NCBI GenBank assembly: GCA_963377175.1
Contig: CAUJNA010002868.1
Coordinates: 45,001 to 109,000 of the forward strand
Length of the DNA stretch: 64,000 nucleotides
Direction of reading: 5' to 3'
Origin: Effrenium voratum
Lineage: Eukaryota > Sar > Dinophyceae > Suessiales > Symbiodiniaceae
The notes below the pieces were generated by a model. That model had not been told where the DNA came from and made no database searches. It saw only the letters and a list, made by a program, of their open reading frames with translations. Of the stretch, positions 9,058-17,628 are shown one piece after another. The position numbers and the translations under genes were made by a program. Positions within the stretch are counted from its first letter, which is position 1, and each line of letters opens with the position of its first letter.

Positions 9058-9069
9058 AAAATAACTAAA

Positions 9070-9107
9070 TATGTTAGATTTGAAAAAGCATTTAAAATGA
9101 AATAAAT
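9070..9107 (+). repeat. 38-bp direct repeat, copy 2 (relic of ATPase 3' end)
   Basis: Non-coding copy of 8688-8725 with 3 mismatches, still readable as the ATPase C-terminus and stop. It shows a past duplication or insertion event at the ATPase end. Confidence 0.85.
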
Positions 9108-9120
9108 ATTTAAATATATT

Positions 9121-9654
9121 ATGTTGTTTTATGATTTACCATTAGACATTAAAAACCTTGTATTATCTTATAATTTAGGTGATGTTAGATTATTAAAAAT
9201 AAAAAATAGTAATATTGTCAAAAATTATATTAATAAGTTTAAACCAGTGTATAAGTCTTACAAATCAAATAATATATTTAACAATATACATTATTTTGAA
9301 ATTGACAATATTAATATTAATATTAATAATGGACTTTCATATATTTTTAATTTAAGTGAGTTAGATAAATTACATCAAAAACATAAACCATTAAATCTAT
9401 CAATTGATTGTTTTACGCATGTTAATACTAGTTCATCTAAAGAGTCGTGTAAAATTACTAAACGTATTTTAACATCAAATAGTTTATTTGATATTTATTA
9501 TTTTATGAATAAAGTCATTAGTCATTATACATATACATTTAAATGTATGGTTGATGGTTTTATTTCATTACAATTGAACAAAATAACTATTAAAGTCATC
9601 AATGATGATAGACAAAGTTGTATTAGTAAATGTTATTCATATTTGTTCAATTAA
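9121..9654 (+). CDS. F-box-like N-terminus protein, paralogue of 20,201 gene
   Basis: A 177-residue, Asn/Ile-rich protein. Its start, LPLDIKNLVLSYNLGD followed by LLKIKNSNI, matches in pattern the start of the protein at 20,201-20,776 (LPVEVLKSIISYKLGE ... LKIKHNHI). The LP-x-(E/D)-h ... h-x-x-h pattern resembles an F-box helix, a Skp1-binding element found in several large DNA viruses, but the match is short. The rest is unlike anything I know. Very low GC even for this island. Confidence 0.65.
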   Translation: MLFYDLPLDIKNLVLSYNLGDVRLLKIKNSNIVKNYINKFKPVYKSYKSNNIFNNIHYFEIDNINININNGLSYIFNLSELDKLHQKHKPLNLSIDCFTHVNTSSSKESCKITKRILTSNSLFDIYYFMNKVISHYTYTFKCMVDGFISLQLNKITIKVINDDRQSCISKCYSYLFN

Positions 9655-9686
9655 TAATTTTAATAAATCATATTAATATTATTAAT

Positions 9687-9896
9687 TTAAATCAATGAAG
9701 CATTACATAATTGTAAATTTGGTAATTTATATATTAGTTTGTCCGATTTTTGATTTTCTAACTTTTCTATTCTCTTTACACATTCTTGAATAGATTTGAT
9801 TATTAAAGTATCTGCTCTTGTTTTTTCATCTACTCTTAAATTCTTAATGTCTTCCATACTGTTATTTTCATCGTCTTTACTTTGACCAATACCCAT
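9687..9896 (-). CDS. Small coiled-coil protein with N-myristoylation signal
   Basis: A 69-residue acidic protein. It begins MGIGQSKDD, fitting the MGxxxS/T consensus for N-terminal myristoylation, and has a helical, coiled-coil-like middle (TLIIKSIQECVKRIEKLENQ). Myristoylated small proteins occur in membrane-containing DNA viruses; a membrane-attached virion or egress role is possible. It is downstream of the fibre gene on the same strand. Confidence 0.6.
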   Translation of the reverse strand: MGIGQSKDDENNSMEDIKNLRVDEKTRADTLIIKSIQECVKRIEKLENQKSDKLIYKLPNLQLCNASLI

Positions 9897-9969
9897 TATA
9901 TATGTATTATTTAGATTTTTCTTTTTGACATTTTGCTTATTTTAATCTTAGATTGAAATAAGGAAAATT

Positions 9970-12726
9970 CTAAAAATCTTTTGATTTTTTCATTTCCTTA
10001 ATTTCTTTTTCAAGTTTATCTATCTTATCGCTCAACTCTAATACTGCTTTATGAACTAACACGGGTAAAACTAAATAATTCAATCCTAAATACTCTCTGT
10101 CTTTGCATACAATATTTTCAAACTCTTTCGGGATTGCTTTTAATACTTCATCTGCTATATATCCTATGTGAGTTTTGCCGTTATCATTTCTATCGTGTCT
10201 CTTAAACTTCTTTGGTTTAAATTTCTTAATAACATTCATACAATTAGATTTGATATTGTCTATATCATATTTCAATCTTGAATCAGATGAATCGACAAAC
10301 GTTCCGTTAATCGTTACTGTTGTTGCTGTTAAATCTATATTAGTTCCTGTTGATGGTTCAATTAAATTACATAACATTTTTTTAGTTCCTGCAACCGTTA
10401 TATTTTCATTAAAAGTTGATGGTGCATTATTTGTAAAACTTTCAGTATTTACTGTTGTTCCAAATGCCTTATCAATAGATAATAAAACTGATGGAGTACT
10501 TGAGCTATCAGCAATTCTAAAAGCTGTGTTTGATGTTCTGAATATTACATCAATTGTAGATAAATTAGTTCCATCATAATAAGTTGATATTTCACTCGTA
10601 CCAAGCTTTAAGTCTGTTCCAGTAGTCATGGAAATATCATTTAAAAATGAAACTGTTGTTAAATCAAAAGATTGTATTGTATTTGTTGCTAGATAAGCAT
10701 TTTGAATCGCTAAATTAGTATCAACAGTTACTAGCGTCCCTCCGTTGGGCGCTATGCGATTGCTTCTTAAAGCACCATTAGTTTTAACATAAACATCGTC
10801 TGCAAATAAATTGCCCATAACATCAACAGTATCAGTGTTAAAAGTCCATCCGGTAGTAATATTAACTGCCCCGACTATGTTAGACTGAACGGAACTGTCT
10901 CCAATAATAAATCTAATTGAAGAATTAACATCACTATTCCTCATATCAAAAGATGAAAAAGCACTAACATATCTATATAATTCATAGTTTGTATCAATTG
11001 TTAATTTACCACCAGTATCAATATTAATATTATCACAATTAACATCAGCATTCGTATAAATGTTTCCTAAAACATCAATAGGTTTACTAAAAATTGTTTT
11101 ATTTACCAATTTATCACACATCATGTATTGATTATTAGCATTGGTAATATCGCCAATACTAATGGCAACAAAATCATCATGAGACATATATAAGCCTTCA
11201 ATAGCATCAGGAGTATATCTTCGTATTGAACCATTATTATTAAAATTCAAATATGAACCATTGTTAAGATTTACTGCCTTGTCAGCTCCTATAAAATCAA
11301 CTGCATCAGTAAATCTCGATTTTCCGGCACAGTTTAAAACATAACCATTAACACCAACAGCGCCTAAACCAAACCTATCCTTTACCCAAACGCGACCAAC
11401 ATTAGCATCTCCTATTTGAGTTTCCCATTGACCTCCTGCGCTACTCATCCACATTCTGCCATCTCTATTAATATTGAACTCTCTATTAAACATTTGAAAA
11501 GTCATTTGCAAACCTAAATTAGGCGAAGGTGTAGTACTAAACTTATTACATATTATACTTCCCGTAGTCAACATATTTAAATTACTGTGTAAAGTTGTAT
11601 TATCACTAAAATTAATAGCACCTGCTACCGATTGAACATTATTATCTATTTTATCCAACTTTTGTCCTAATGATGTATCCTGTGAATTATTGCTAGTAAT
11701 TATTGAATTAATTGTATTTGTATTTCCCGTTATTAATCCACTTAATCCATCTGATTGTAAAACATATCTAGCATCAGAACCTGCTATATCTAAAATAGAT
11801 GAACACGAAAATAAACCTGATACTTGTAAATTAGATAATATTGTTGTATTATGATTTAATATTATTTTATCATTTTGAAAAGTTGAAGAATTATTAATTT
11901 CTACATCTCCAAAACCTCTTTGATTTAAAAACATAGTTGCTCCACTTAAATTTCCATAAATATAACTATCAAAATAATTATTGTACATTTCATAAAAATT
12001 ATTATAATTTCCAAATTCTGCTATTTTGAAAGTTGAAGTAGTTGTTATACTATGGATTAATTGATTATTTAATATTGATGTATCTAACTTTTCTGATAAT
12101 AAATTATTAGTTGATGTTTTATTATAGTAATCTGATTCATTAAATGAACCTCCATTCTGTAAATCTAAAATTGCAGTAATATGTGAATTTACTGTACTAT
12201 TTAATCCTGTTATTAAATTTGTATTGGAACTAATATTATTAAAATTACTTGTCGTAGTAGAATTTAAATTGCTTATTAAATTTGTATTGGAACTAATATT
12301 ATTAAAATTACTTGTCGTAGTAGAATTTAAATTGCTTATTAAATTTGTATTGGAACTAATATTATTAAAATTACTTGTCAGAGTATAATTTAAATTATTT
12401 ATTAAATTACTATTAGAACTGATGCTATTAAAATTTGTATTTGAAGTTATTGTCAGATTACCTATTAAAAATGTATTTGATGAAATATTATTTGATAATA
12501 CATTAATTTCTGTTTTGTCATATGTTTCAGTTATATCATAAAAATTAGCGTCAATCTGTGCTTTTGTGTAAGTATCTACTTGGTCTGCTTTATTGTTGAG
12601 TAAATCAATTATATCTGATTGATTAGCATATATGTTTCTAATGTTTGTTATCCCACTTGTAGAATTGATTTCGCTAATTGTGTGCGCTACAACATTTTCA
12701 AAGTTTGTTAAATTTATTGAAGGCAT
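9970..12726 (-). CDS. Fibre/spike protein with C-terminal S74 chaperone domain
   Basis: A 918-residue protein. The first ~200 residues are Asn/Ser/Thr/Ile-rich with 21-residue repeats (SNTNLISNLNS ...), as in trimeric coiled or beta-helical fibres. The middle is beta-rich and low in charge. From about residue 814 it has the peptidase S74 intramolecular chaperone: SDSRLKYDI with the Ser-Lys self-cleavage dyad, then HIGYIADEV and a final coiled coil (VLELSDKIDKLEKEIKEM). S74 domains assemble trimeric tail fibres and then cut themselves off. In this island the protein sits next to MCP in the leftward structural block, so a host-attachment fibre is the best reading. Confidence 0.9.
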   Translation of the reverse strand: MPSINLTNFENVVAHTISEINSTSGITNIRNIYANQSDIIDLLNNKADQVDTYTKAQIDANFYDITETYDKTEINVLSNNISSNTFLIGNLTITSNTNFNSISSNSNLINNLNYTLTSNFNNISSNTNLISNLNSTTTSNFNNISSNTNLISNLNSTTTSNFNNISSNTNLITGLNSTVNSHITAILDLQNGGSFNESDYYNKTSTNNLLSEKLDTSILNNQLIHSITTTSTFKIAEFGNYNNFYEMYNNYFDSYIYGNLSGATMFLNQRGFGDVEINNSSTFQNDKIILNHNTTILSNLQVSGLFSCSSILDIAGSDARYVLQSDGLSGLITGNTNTINSIITSNNSQDTSLGQKLDKIDNNVQSVAGAINFSDNTTLHSNLNMLTTGSIICNKFSTTPSPNLGLQMTFQMFNREFNINRDGRMWMSSAGGQWETQIGDANVGRVWVKDRFGLGAVGVNGYVLNCAGKSRFTDAVDFIGADKAVNLNNGSYLNFNNNGSIRRYTPDAIEGLYMSHDDFVAISIGDITNANNQYMMCDKLVNKTIFSKPIDVLGNIYTNADVNCDNINIDTGGKLTIDTNYELYRYVSAFSSFDMRNSDVNSSIRFIIGDSSVQSNIVGAVNITTGWTFNTDTVDVMGNLFADDVYVKTNGALRSNRIAPNGGTLVTVDTNLAIQNAYLATNTIQSFDLTTVSFLNDISMTTGTDLKLGTSEISTYYDGTNLSTIDVIFRTSNTAFRIADSSSTPSVLLSIDKAFGTTVNTESFTNNAPSTFNENITVAGTKKMLCNLIEPSTGTNIDLTATTVTINGTFVDSSDSRLKYDIDNIKSNCMNVIKKFKPKKFKRHDRNDNGKTHIGYIADEVLKAIPKEFENIVCKDREYLGLNYLVLPVLVHKAVLELSDKIDKLEKEIKEMKKSKDF
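12212..12463 (-). repeat. 63-bp coding repeats in the fibre gene
   Basis: About four units starting at 12,212, 12,275, 12,338 and 12,401; the first three are close to identical and the last has drifted. Each encodes 21 residues of the fibre shaft, so changes in copy number would alter shaft length in frame. Confidence 0.85.
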
Positions 12727-12790
12727 TATATATTAATAGTAGAAAATGATAATATTTATTTATTTTTAATATTATCATTTTTACTTATTT

Positions 12791-14173
12791 TTAATCCAAA
12801 ATCTGCACTCCGGCGTCTCTAATGGATAATATTTGTTCTGATACTAATGTTATATATATCGTGTCTGGCATATTTGCTGTTACCATATTTCCAACAGGTT
12901 TCACACGAATTAAAAGCTGTTGCCCTGCTTTTGTGTTAATTCCAGTATATGAACTATCGGGAACCTTTTCGAAATCCATAGCAAAGATAAACTTATCAAC
13001 ACGATAAGCAGAATATTCAATCGATAAATGGTGTTGATGGAACAATGGTAAATTTAATGCTTTTCGTAAATAATAGAATGCTTGTGTTAATGAACGGCAT
13101 GGATACTCAGGATATAGTTTTGACCCTAATTGAAGTTGAAATTCTAAATCAAGGTCGTGATTGTAGTATCCGCTTTCTTGGTAGTTCAAATAATACATAG
13201 GATGATAGAAGTTGTTGTATTCTTTCATAACGTGAATATCACCTACTCCGCTTTTACTGAAAGAGATGAACGCGGTAGCGAGTTTAGACACTGAACGAAC
13301 AACAGTAGTGTTAATTGACGACGAACCATCGGGAACTTGATTAGATTGACAAATGTAAGTATTATAAGTAATAGGTAATTCTTTCCCATCAAGTAGGTGT
13401 GCAACATATTTATTATGAAGGTCGTTGTCCAAGCTTACCAAATCAGTTTGAAGGAATGCGTTACTAATTGAGAACTGCTCATTTGTATGAAGGCTTGAGT
13501 CTGCGTTGCCACTTGCTGGAAACCTCGACCCGCCCGCTGAAACAACACAATCAGTAAAATTTGAAACTAGTTCAAGTTCTAAAACAAGAGGACACGCTTT
13601 TAACGGGATATACTTAAATTGATTGAATAAACCAAGCATCGGTTTAAATCCTACAACCATTTTTCTGTTAAAGCCTGGAATTGTGTAAGCGTCATATGCA
13701 GGACCAATATGACCCGATGCAGGAACTGCACGACGTGTGTTTAAATCATCATCATATCTATAACCAAAACTCTGGGCGTCTTCATTGTCTCTTGCTCCTT
13801 TTGACATCATGCAACTCATCATGTGATGATTTCGGTTGTAATAATCAATGTCTTCAACAAGTTGATTACCAGCAATTAGTCTTGCTCTTCTAAAAAAGGA
13901 ATAAGCAGGAGATAAAGGTCTTAATCGTTTATTGTCTGACGTGTCAGTGTTTTCAACGGTGAAATAAACCATTACACTCTGCGGGTCAAGCCAAGTATTA
14001 TCTTCAGCATTTAATGCTATTTTCAACACACGTTGACCAGATGAAGGGGTGTAGATATTACTCCCAGAAGGAAAAAACGAGACAGAACGACGGTCGTTGA
14101 TATAACTTGCACCTTTATTTAATTTAAATGAGAGGTTGTCAATTAGAATATCTTCAGCACTAAAAGTTTCCAT
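12791..14173 (-). CDS. mcp: Major capsid protein (double jelly-roll)
   Basis: A 460-residue protein that builds the icosahedral shell. The N-terminal strand region GQRVLKIAL ... WLDPQSVMVYFTVEN, the segment SPAYSFFRRARLIAGNQLVEDIDYYNR and the later FNQFKYIPLKACPLVLELELV and YLRKALNLPLFHQH are typical of PLV/Polinton major capsid proteins. Length fits. GC is higher than that of neighbouring small genes, as often seen for an abundant conserved protein. It is upstream of the fibre gene on the same strand. Fold assignment rests on pattern recognition; structure prediction should confirm two jelly rolls. Confidence 0.92.
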   Translation of the reverse strand: METFSAEDILIDNLSFKLNKGASYINDRRSVSFFPSGSNIYTPSSGQRVLKIALNAEDNTWLDPQSVMVYFTVENTDTSDNKRLRPLSPAYSFFRRARLIAGNQLVEDIDYYNRNHHMMSCMMSKGARDNEDAQSFGYRYDDDLNTRRAVPASGHIGPAYDAYTIPGFNRKMVVGFKPMLGLFNQFKYIPLKACPLVLELELVSNFTDCVVSAGGSRFPASGNADSSLHTNEQFSISNAFLQTDLVSLDNDLHNKYVAHLLDGKELPITYNTYICQSNQVPDGSSSINTTVVRSVSKLATAFISFSKSGVGDIHVMKEYNNFYHPMYYLNYQESGYYNHDLDLEFQLQLGSKLYPEYPCRSLTQAFYYLRKALNLPLFHQHHLSIEYSAYRVDKFIFAMDFEKVPDSSYTGINTKAGQQLLIRVKPVGNMVTANMPDTIYITLVSEQILSIRDAGVQILD

Positions 14174-14207
14174 TGCTATATATAATTTAATTTAGAAATA
14201 ATTTAAA

Positions 14208-14435
14208 CTAAACTAAATTAAATAATTTAGTGTAATCCTTTTGATTAGAATTATTATTATTTTTAAATATTTTCATTTTCTTTTTCTTAATCTTATCTTC
14301 AACTGGATTATTCCCTTTTTCTTTTTCTAATACTAATTCTCTAATTTCTTCATATGAACTTTTCTTATACTTTTTATTTTCATTTTTAATCATATCATCC
14401 GTTGTTTCATTGTCATATTTCTTATGTTGTATCAT
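14208..14435 (-). CDS. Small lysine-rich hypothetical protein
   Basis: A 75-residue protein, very rich in Lys, Asn and Glu, with a predicted charged helix and an alternating basic stretch (DKIKKKKMKIF). It lies between the GIY-YIG gene and MCP on the same strand. The composition could bind nucleic acid, but no motif is present. Confidence 0.5.
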   Translation of the reverse strand: MIQHKKYDNETTDDMIKNENKKYKKSSYEEIRELVLEKEKGNNPVEDKIKKKKMKIFKNNNNSNQKDYTKLFNLV

Positions 14436-14467
14436 TAATATAATTTAGATTATTTATAATATCTCCT

Positions 14468-15028
14468 TTACTGGCTCAATGCTTCTTGATGTTTTTTAGT
14501 TCTTTCGTGTCGTGCTTTGTGCTTTATTGATAGTTCCTCATTACATACATCACATATATAGGTAATGTGCTTGGTCTTTTGATAGTATTCCTTACCTTGT
14601 TCGTTCAACTTGTCTCTATTATTCTCTCGGTAGTTCGCCTGTCGCTCCCTTATACTTTCCTTCTTCTGTATTCTATATTCTTTACCATATTCCAACCACC
14701 TTTCTCTTGTATCATTCCAATATTGTTTATCAGTTCTTCCTTCAATTCTACTATTCAGCGTTCCTAGTTTTCTAATATATTCACCTTCAATTGCTCTTAA
14801 TTGCTCTTTGTTTTCGCATTGACATTCTTTGATTAACTCAATATAAAAATGTTCTACACCTAATTCATTCATTTGTTGATACAACTTTTTATTTTTCTTT
14901 TTCGTTGTAAATCTACATTTACGATGTTCAACCATTCTTTTACTCAAAGGCTGACACGTTGAACCGACATACACTTCATCATTAATGTGATTACGAATAC
15001 AATATATTTTTCCATTGTCATAGTCCAT
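14468..15028 (-). CDS. GIY-YIG endonuclease with KARHERTKKH finger
   Basis: A 186-residue protein. The nuclease domain covers about residues 5-95: GKIYCIRN ... VYVGSTCQPLSKRMVEH, with Glu in the AIEGEYIRKL region. It shares EGRTDKQYW with the other GIY-YIG protein here. The C-terminus is a finger, CDVCNEELSIKHKARHERTKKH, whose last ten residues are identical to those in the stand-alone protein at 20,955-21,296. It sits free-standing between the lipase-like gene and the MCP gene cluster. Likely a mobile or genome-competition nuclease. Confidence 0.9.
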   Translation of the reverse strand: MDYDNGKIYCIRNHINDEVYVGSTCQPLSKRMVEHRKCRFTTKKKNKKLYQQMNELGVEHFYIELIKECQCENKEQLRAIEGEYIRKLGTLNSRIEGRTDKQYWNDTRERWLEYGKEYRIQKKESIRERQANYRENNRDKLNEQGKEYYQKTKHITYICDVCNEELSIKHKARHERTKKHQEALSQ

Positions 15029-15071
15029 TATGGGTATATACGTAATTATACTGTTTTTGTTTAATTATGTT

Positions 15072-15731
15072 TCACATAATTTCACGAACCGGATAAATAC
15101 TTCTTGAAACATCACGCCCCATATCTCCGTATCCAGTTATGTAATCGTGGTTAGTAAATGGATTTAATGAACCAGTATAAACAGTTATAGCGCCACGGTC
15201 AACAATACTGACAGGGTCTAAGATACTTCTAAAATTAATGTAATCATCGGTAATTTTAGACCTATGTGATATAAACGGCGCACCGTAAGTGGTTAAAGTT
15301 AATTCTCTTTCAGGATAATCTTTTGTTATTTGTGCCCCTACACTTGAACCGAGACTATGTGTTATAAGATGTTTAACTTCATTGTTTTCATCCAATGCTG
15401 TTGATGTGTCTTTATATCGTTGTGAATATTTTGTCATTTTAAAGGGAAGTCCTACATCTGCCAGAATGTCATTAATAGCACCTCCAAAAGTTCCTTTTCC
15501 AAATGTTCCGCTTATATACATTTTATCACCATCAATATAAAAACCCTGACCATTGCCATATGCTCTACTCAATCCTTGTGCATCAGTTAAATTTGAATTA
15601 GGATAATAACTATTTAATATTTTGTCAGTTTGTTTCATAACATCAGTTATTTTAGCTGTTTTCTTATAAGGTTGATAATGTTTAATTGACCCATGCTTCA
15701 TTTCATAAATTAACTTTTTATTATTAATCAT
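15072..15731 (-). CDS. Lipase-like alpha/beta hydrolase
   Basis: A 219-residue protein with the nucleophile elbow THSLGSSVGAQI (Ser126 in H-S-x-G), Asp candidates in LDPVSIVD (172, 178) and His195 in TNHDYITGYG, the order expected of a class-3-type lipase. The first Gly of the usual GHSLG is Thr. The region TTYGAPFIS after the elbow also fits lipases. No signal peptide is obvious. Lipase-like genes are known from some PLVs and giant viruses; breaching a host membrane or modifying virion lipid are possible uses. Catalysis is not proven. Confidence 0.75.
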   Translation of the reverse strand: MINNKKLIYEMKHGSIKHYQPYKKTAKITDVMKQTDKILNSYYPNSNLTDAQGLSRAYGNGQGFYIDGDKMYISGTFGKGTFGGAINDILADVGLPFKMTKYSQRYKDTSTALDENNEVKHLITHSLGSSVGAQITKDYPERELTLTTYGAPFISHRSKITDDYINFRSILDPVSIVDRGAITVYTGSLNPFTNHDYITGYGDMGRDVSRSIYPVREIM

Positions 15732-15770
15732 ATAAATAAAGATATAAATTAATTTCTCAATTAATTAATA

Positions 15771-16625
15771 ATGCTTACATACAAGAAGGTCTATATTGAC
15801 AGCGCTCATAGAATTAGTGGTACATCATCTAATTTTAGAGTTGAATTGCCGGAAACATTACAAACAGACAACGGAGTACATTGCTACATTCACGAAATAA
15901 CATTACCTAACTCTTGGTATTCAATACAGTCAGGATTAAATAATATATTATACTTTTATTCTTCTCCATTAGTTCCAGATGAAGATAATACTAATGTCCA
16001 TTATTTAGCGTTACAATTGGACGAAGGAGTATATACTGGCACAGAACTAGCGACAGAATTAAAGGCAAAAATAAATGGTATTGTTGATAATGCTAATTTC
16101 TCAAATACTTATGAAATTTCTTACAGTGTAAAAACTAATAAAATAACAATTTATTCAAACTATGCTGATAGAAAGTTCGCTGTATTAACTGATGAACAAA
16201 TGAAACTAACATATGCAGATTATATATGGAATGGAAGTTTTAATGTTAATAACTTACAGTCTGTTAATGAAGTTTTAGGAAATTATCAAGTTGCAGTTTA
16301 TCAATACAATAATCCTTATGTGTCTGAGTTTATTAATCTTCAACCTATTAGAAATATTTATATTCATTCTTCTCAATTGTCTAATTATAATCAAGTAAAT
16401 TTAAGGACAGGCGATAGCACAGTTGTTAAGAAAGTGCCAGTCTCAGCACCACACGCGGGAATTGTCTTTGATAATGAAATGAACCCTCTCGATTACTTGG
16501 ATGTGTCAAATAGAAGCTTTAAACAGTTAGACTTCTGGTTGTCTAATTCATTAGGTAATGAAATTAATTTGAATGGGGTTAATGTTAGTCTGAGTCTCCT
16601 TTTCGTAAAAAGTGATATTATTTAA
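15771..16625 (+). CDS. Minor capsid (penton) protein
   Basis: A 284-residue protein starting LTYKKVYIDSAHRISGTSSNFRVELP, followed by CYIHEITLPNSWYSI. This 'YIDS..R..GT.S.F.V.LP' opening is the hallmark of the single jelly-roll minor capsid protein of PLVs and Polintons, which forms the vertices. The length is usual. It begins a rightward block, divergent from the lipase gene; the 39-nt gap between the two starts must hold both promoters. Confidence 0.88.
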   Translation: MLTYKKVYIDSAHRISGTSSNFRVELPETLQTDNGVHCYIHEITLPNSWYSIQSGLNNILYFYSSPLVPDEDNTNVHYLALQLDEGVYTGTELATELKAKINGIVDNANFSNTYEISYSVKTNKITIYSNYADRKFAVLTDEQMKLTYADYIWNGSFNVNNLQSVNEVLGNYQVAVYQYNNPYVSEFINLQPIRNIYIHSSQLSNYNQVNLRTGDSTVVKKVPVSAPHAGIVFDNEMNPLDYLDVSNRSFKQLDFWLSNSLGNEINLNGVNVSLSLLFVKSDII

Positions 16626-16672
16626 ATATATTCTATATAGAAATTTAATAGAAAATATATAGAATATATTAT

Positions 16673-17236
16673 ATGACAAGTATTGAGGTAGTAGATGTTA
16701 ATAATGAAACTAAAACAGACGAAGCACCTATTAATAATGAGGTTGTTGAACAAAATGAAACAGTTAATGAAGAACGCGAAGCCTTCGCGTTGCTACGCGA
16801 ACCAACGCCAGAAGAACGCGAAGCCTTCGCGTTGCTACGCGAACCAACTGAAGAACCAACAAAAGAAACCATAGACAAACCAAAAGCAAAAGCAAAAGCA
16901 AAAGCATTACCAAGAACAAAGAAAGAAATTGAAGTAGTCCAATGTGATAAATGCGGTAAATCTATGAATGCTAAATCACTTCGTTTTTCACATCCTAAGA
17001 ATTGTAAGGGTGTTCCTACTGAATTATTACCAGTCAATCCACAAAAGAATATTAGAAGAATTCAACCAGAAGTGAAAGAAGAGATTAAGAATGAAATAAA
17101 ACAAGAAGTGATTAAAGAAACCATTAAGAAACCCACAGCAACAGAACTATTAAATCAACATTACGAAGAACTGCAACAAAAGAAAAAACAAGATAAATCA
17201 GATAAAATAAATAAATTAACTTTATCAATGTTTTAA
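16673..17236 (+). CDS. Charged protein with duplicated EREAFALLREPT unit and zinc finger
   Basis: A 187-residue protein, Glu/Lys-rich. Residues about 32-60 hold two identical copies of EREAFALLREPT encoded by GC-rich palindromic DNA unlike the rest of the gene. A run of KAKAKAKA follows, then a finger VQCDKCGKSMNAKSLRFSHPKNC, then a long charged helix. It follows the penton gene by 47 nt. No family recognised; the finger resembles others in the island. Confidence 0.75.
   Translation: MTSIEVVDVNNETKTDEAPINNEVVEQNETVNEEREAFALLREPTPEEREAFALLREPTEEPTKETIDKPKAKAKAKALPRTKKEIEVVQCDKCGKSMNAKSLRFSHPKNCKGVPTELLPVNPQKNIRRIQPEVKEEIKNEIKQEVIKETIKKPTATELLNQHYEELQQKKKQDKSDKINKLTLSMF
16769..16848 (+). repeat. 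Two identical 38-bp palindromic GC-rich units inside a gene
   Basis: Units at 16,769-16,806 and 16,811-16,848. Each contains CGCGAAG-C-CTTCGCG, a 7-bp inverted repeat, followed by a further TACGCGAA. The period of 42 bp keeps the reading frame. Composition is strikingly GC-rich in a gene of otherwise low GC. This resembles short palindromic elements that insert in frame in coding genes of some bacteria and organelles. Confidence 0.85.
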
Positions 17237-17268
17237 ATAATAATCTAATTATTATATATATAACAATT

Positions 17269-17601
17269 ATGCTTATGAGAAGTCATAGAAATGTAGAATT
17301 TAAAAGGGCGCCACAAGTAGAACGGCATTATGACGTTTCAGATTTATGGGGAGTTGCCTCGCGTATGAATTACTTTAAACAGTTGAAGGACACACTGGAA
17401 GCGAAACAATCACAAGGAGCATTAATAAAGTATAGAAACGATTTAGTTGAAAGCAACAGAACCGAAAGTTATAGAAAAGAGTTAGACAGAATAAGAAACA
17501 TATTAGACAACACACGGTCACCAGACGGAATACAAACAAAGGAACAACTAACAGTAAGAAAGAAACATTTAGAAGAAATGATTAAGAATATCTCTGATTA
17601 A
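17269..17601 (+). CDS. Small hypothetical protein, basic/helical
   Basis: A 110-residue protein, Arg/Lys/Glu-rich, mostly helical (YRKELDRIRNILDN ... RKKHLEEMIKNI). The N-terminus has HYDVSDLWGVASRMNYF. It stands between the zinc-finger gene and the 321-residue gene, all rightward with gaps below 35 nt, so it is probably expressed with them. No recognised family. Confidence 0.65.
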   Translation: MLMRSHRNVEFKRAPQVERHYDVSDLWGVASRMNYFKQLKDTLEAKQSQGALIKYRNDLVESNRTESYRKELDRIRNILDNTRSPDGIQTKEQLTVRKKHLEEMIKNISD

Positions 17602-17628
17602 TTTATTTTTCTAAATAATTAATATACT

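Noticed and set aside
10175..10579. Plus-strand ORF of 134 codons opposite the fibre gene
   Set aside because: Antisense of the S74/fibre region; the minus-strand gene is clearly the real one.
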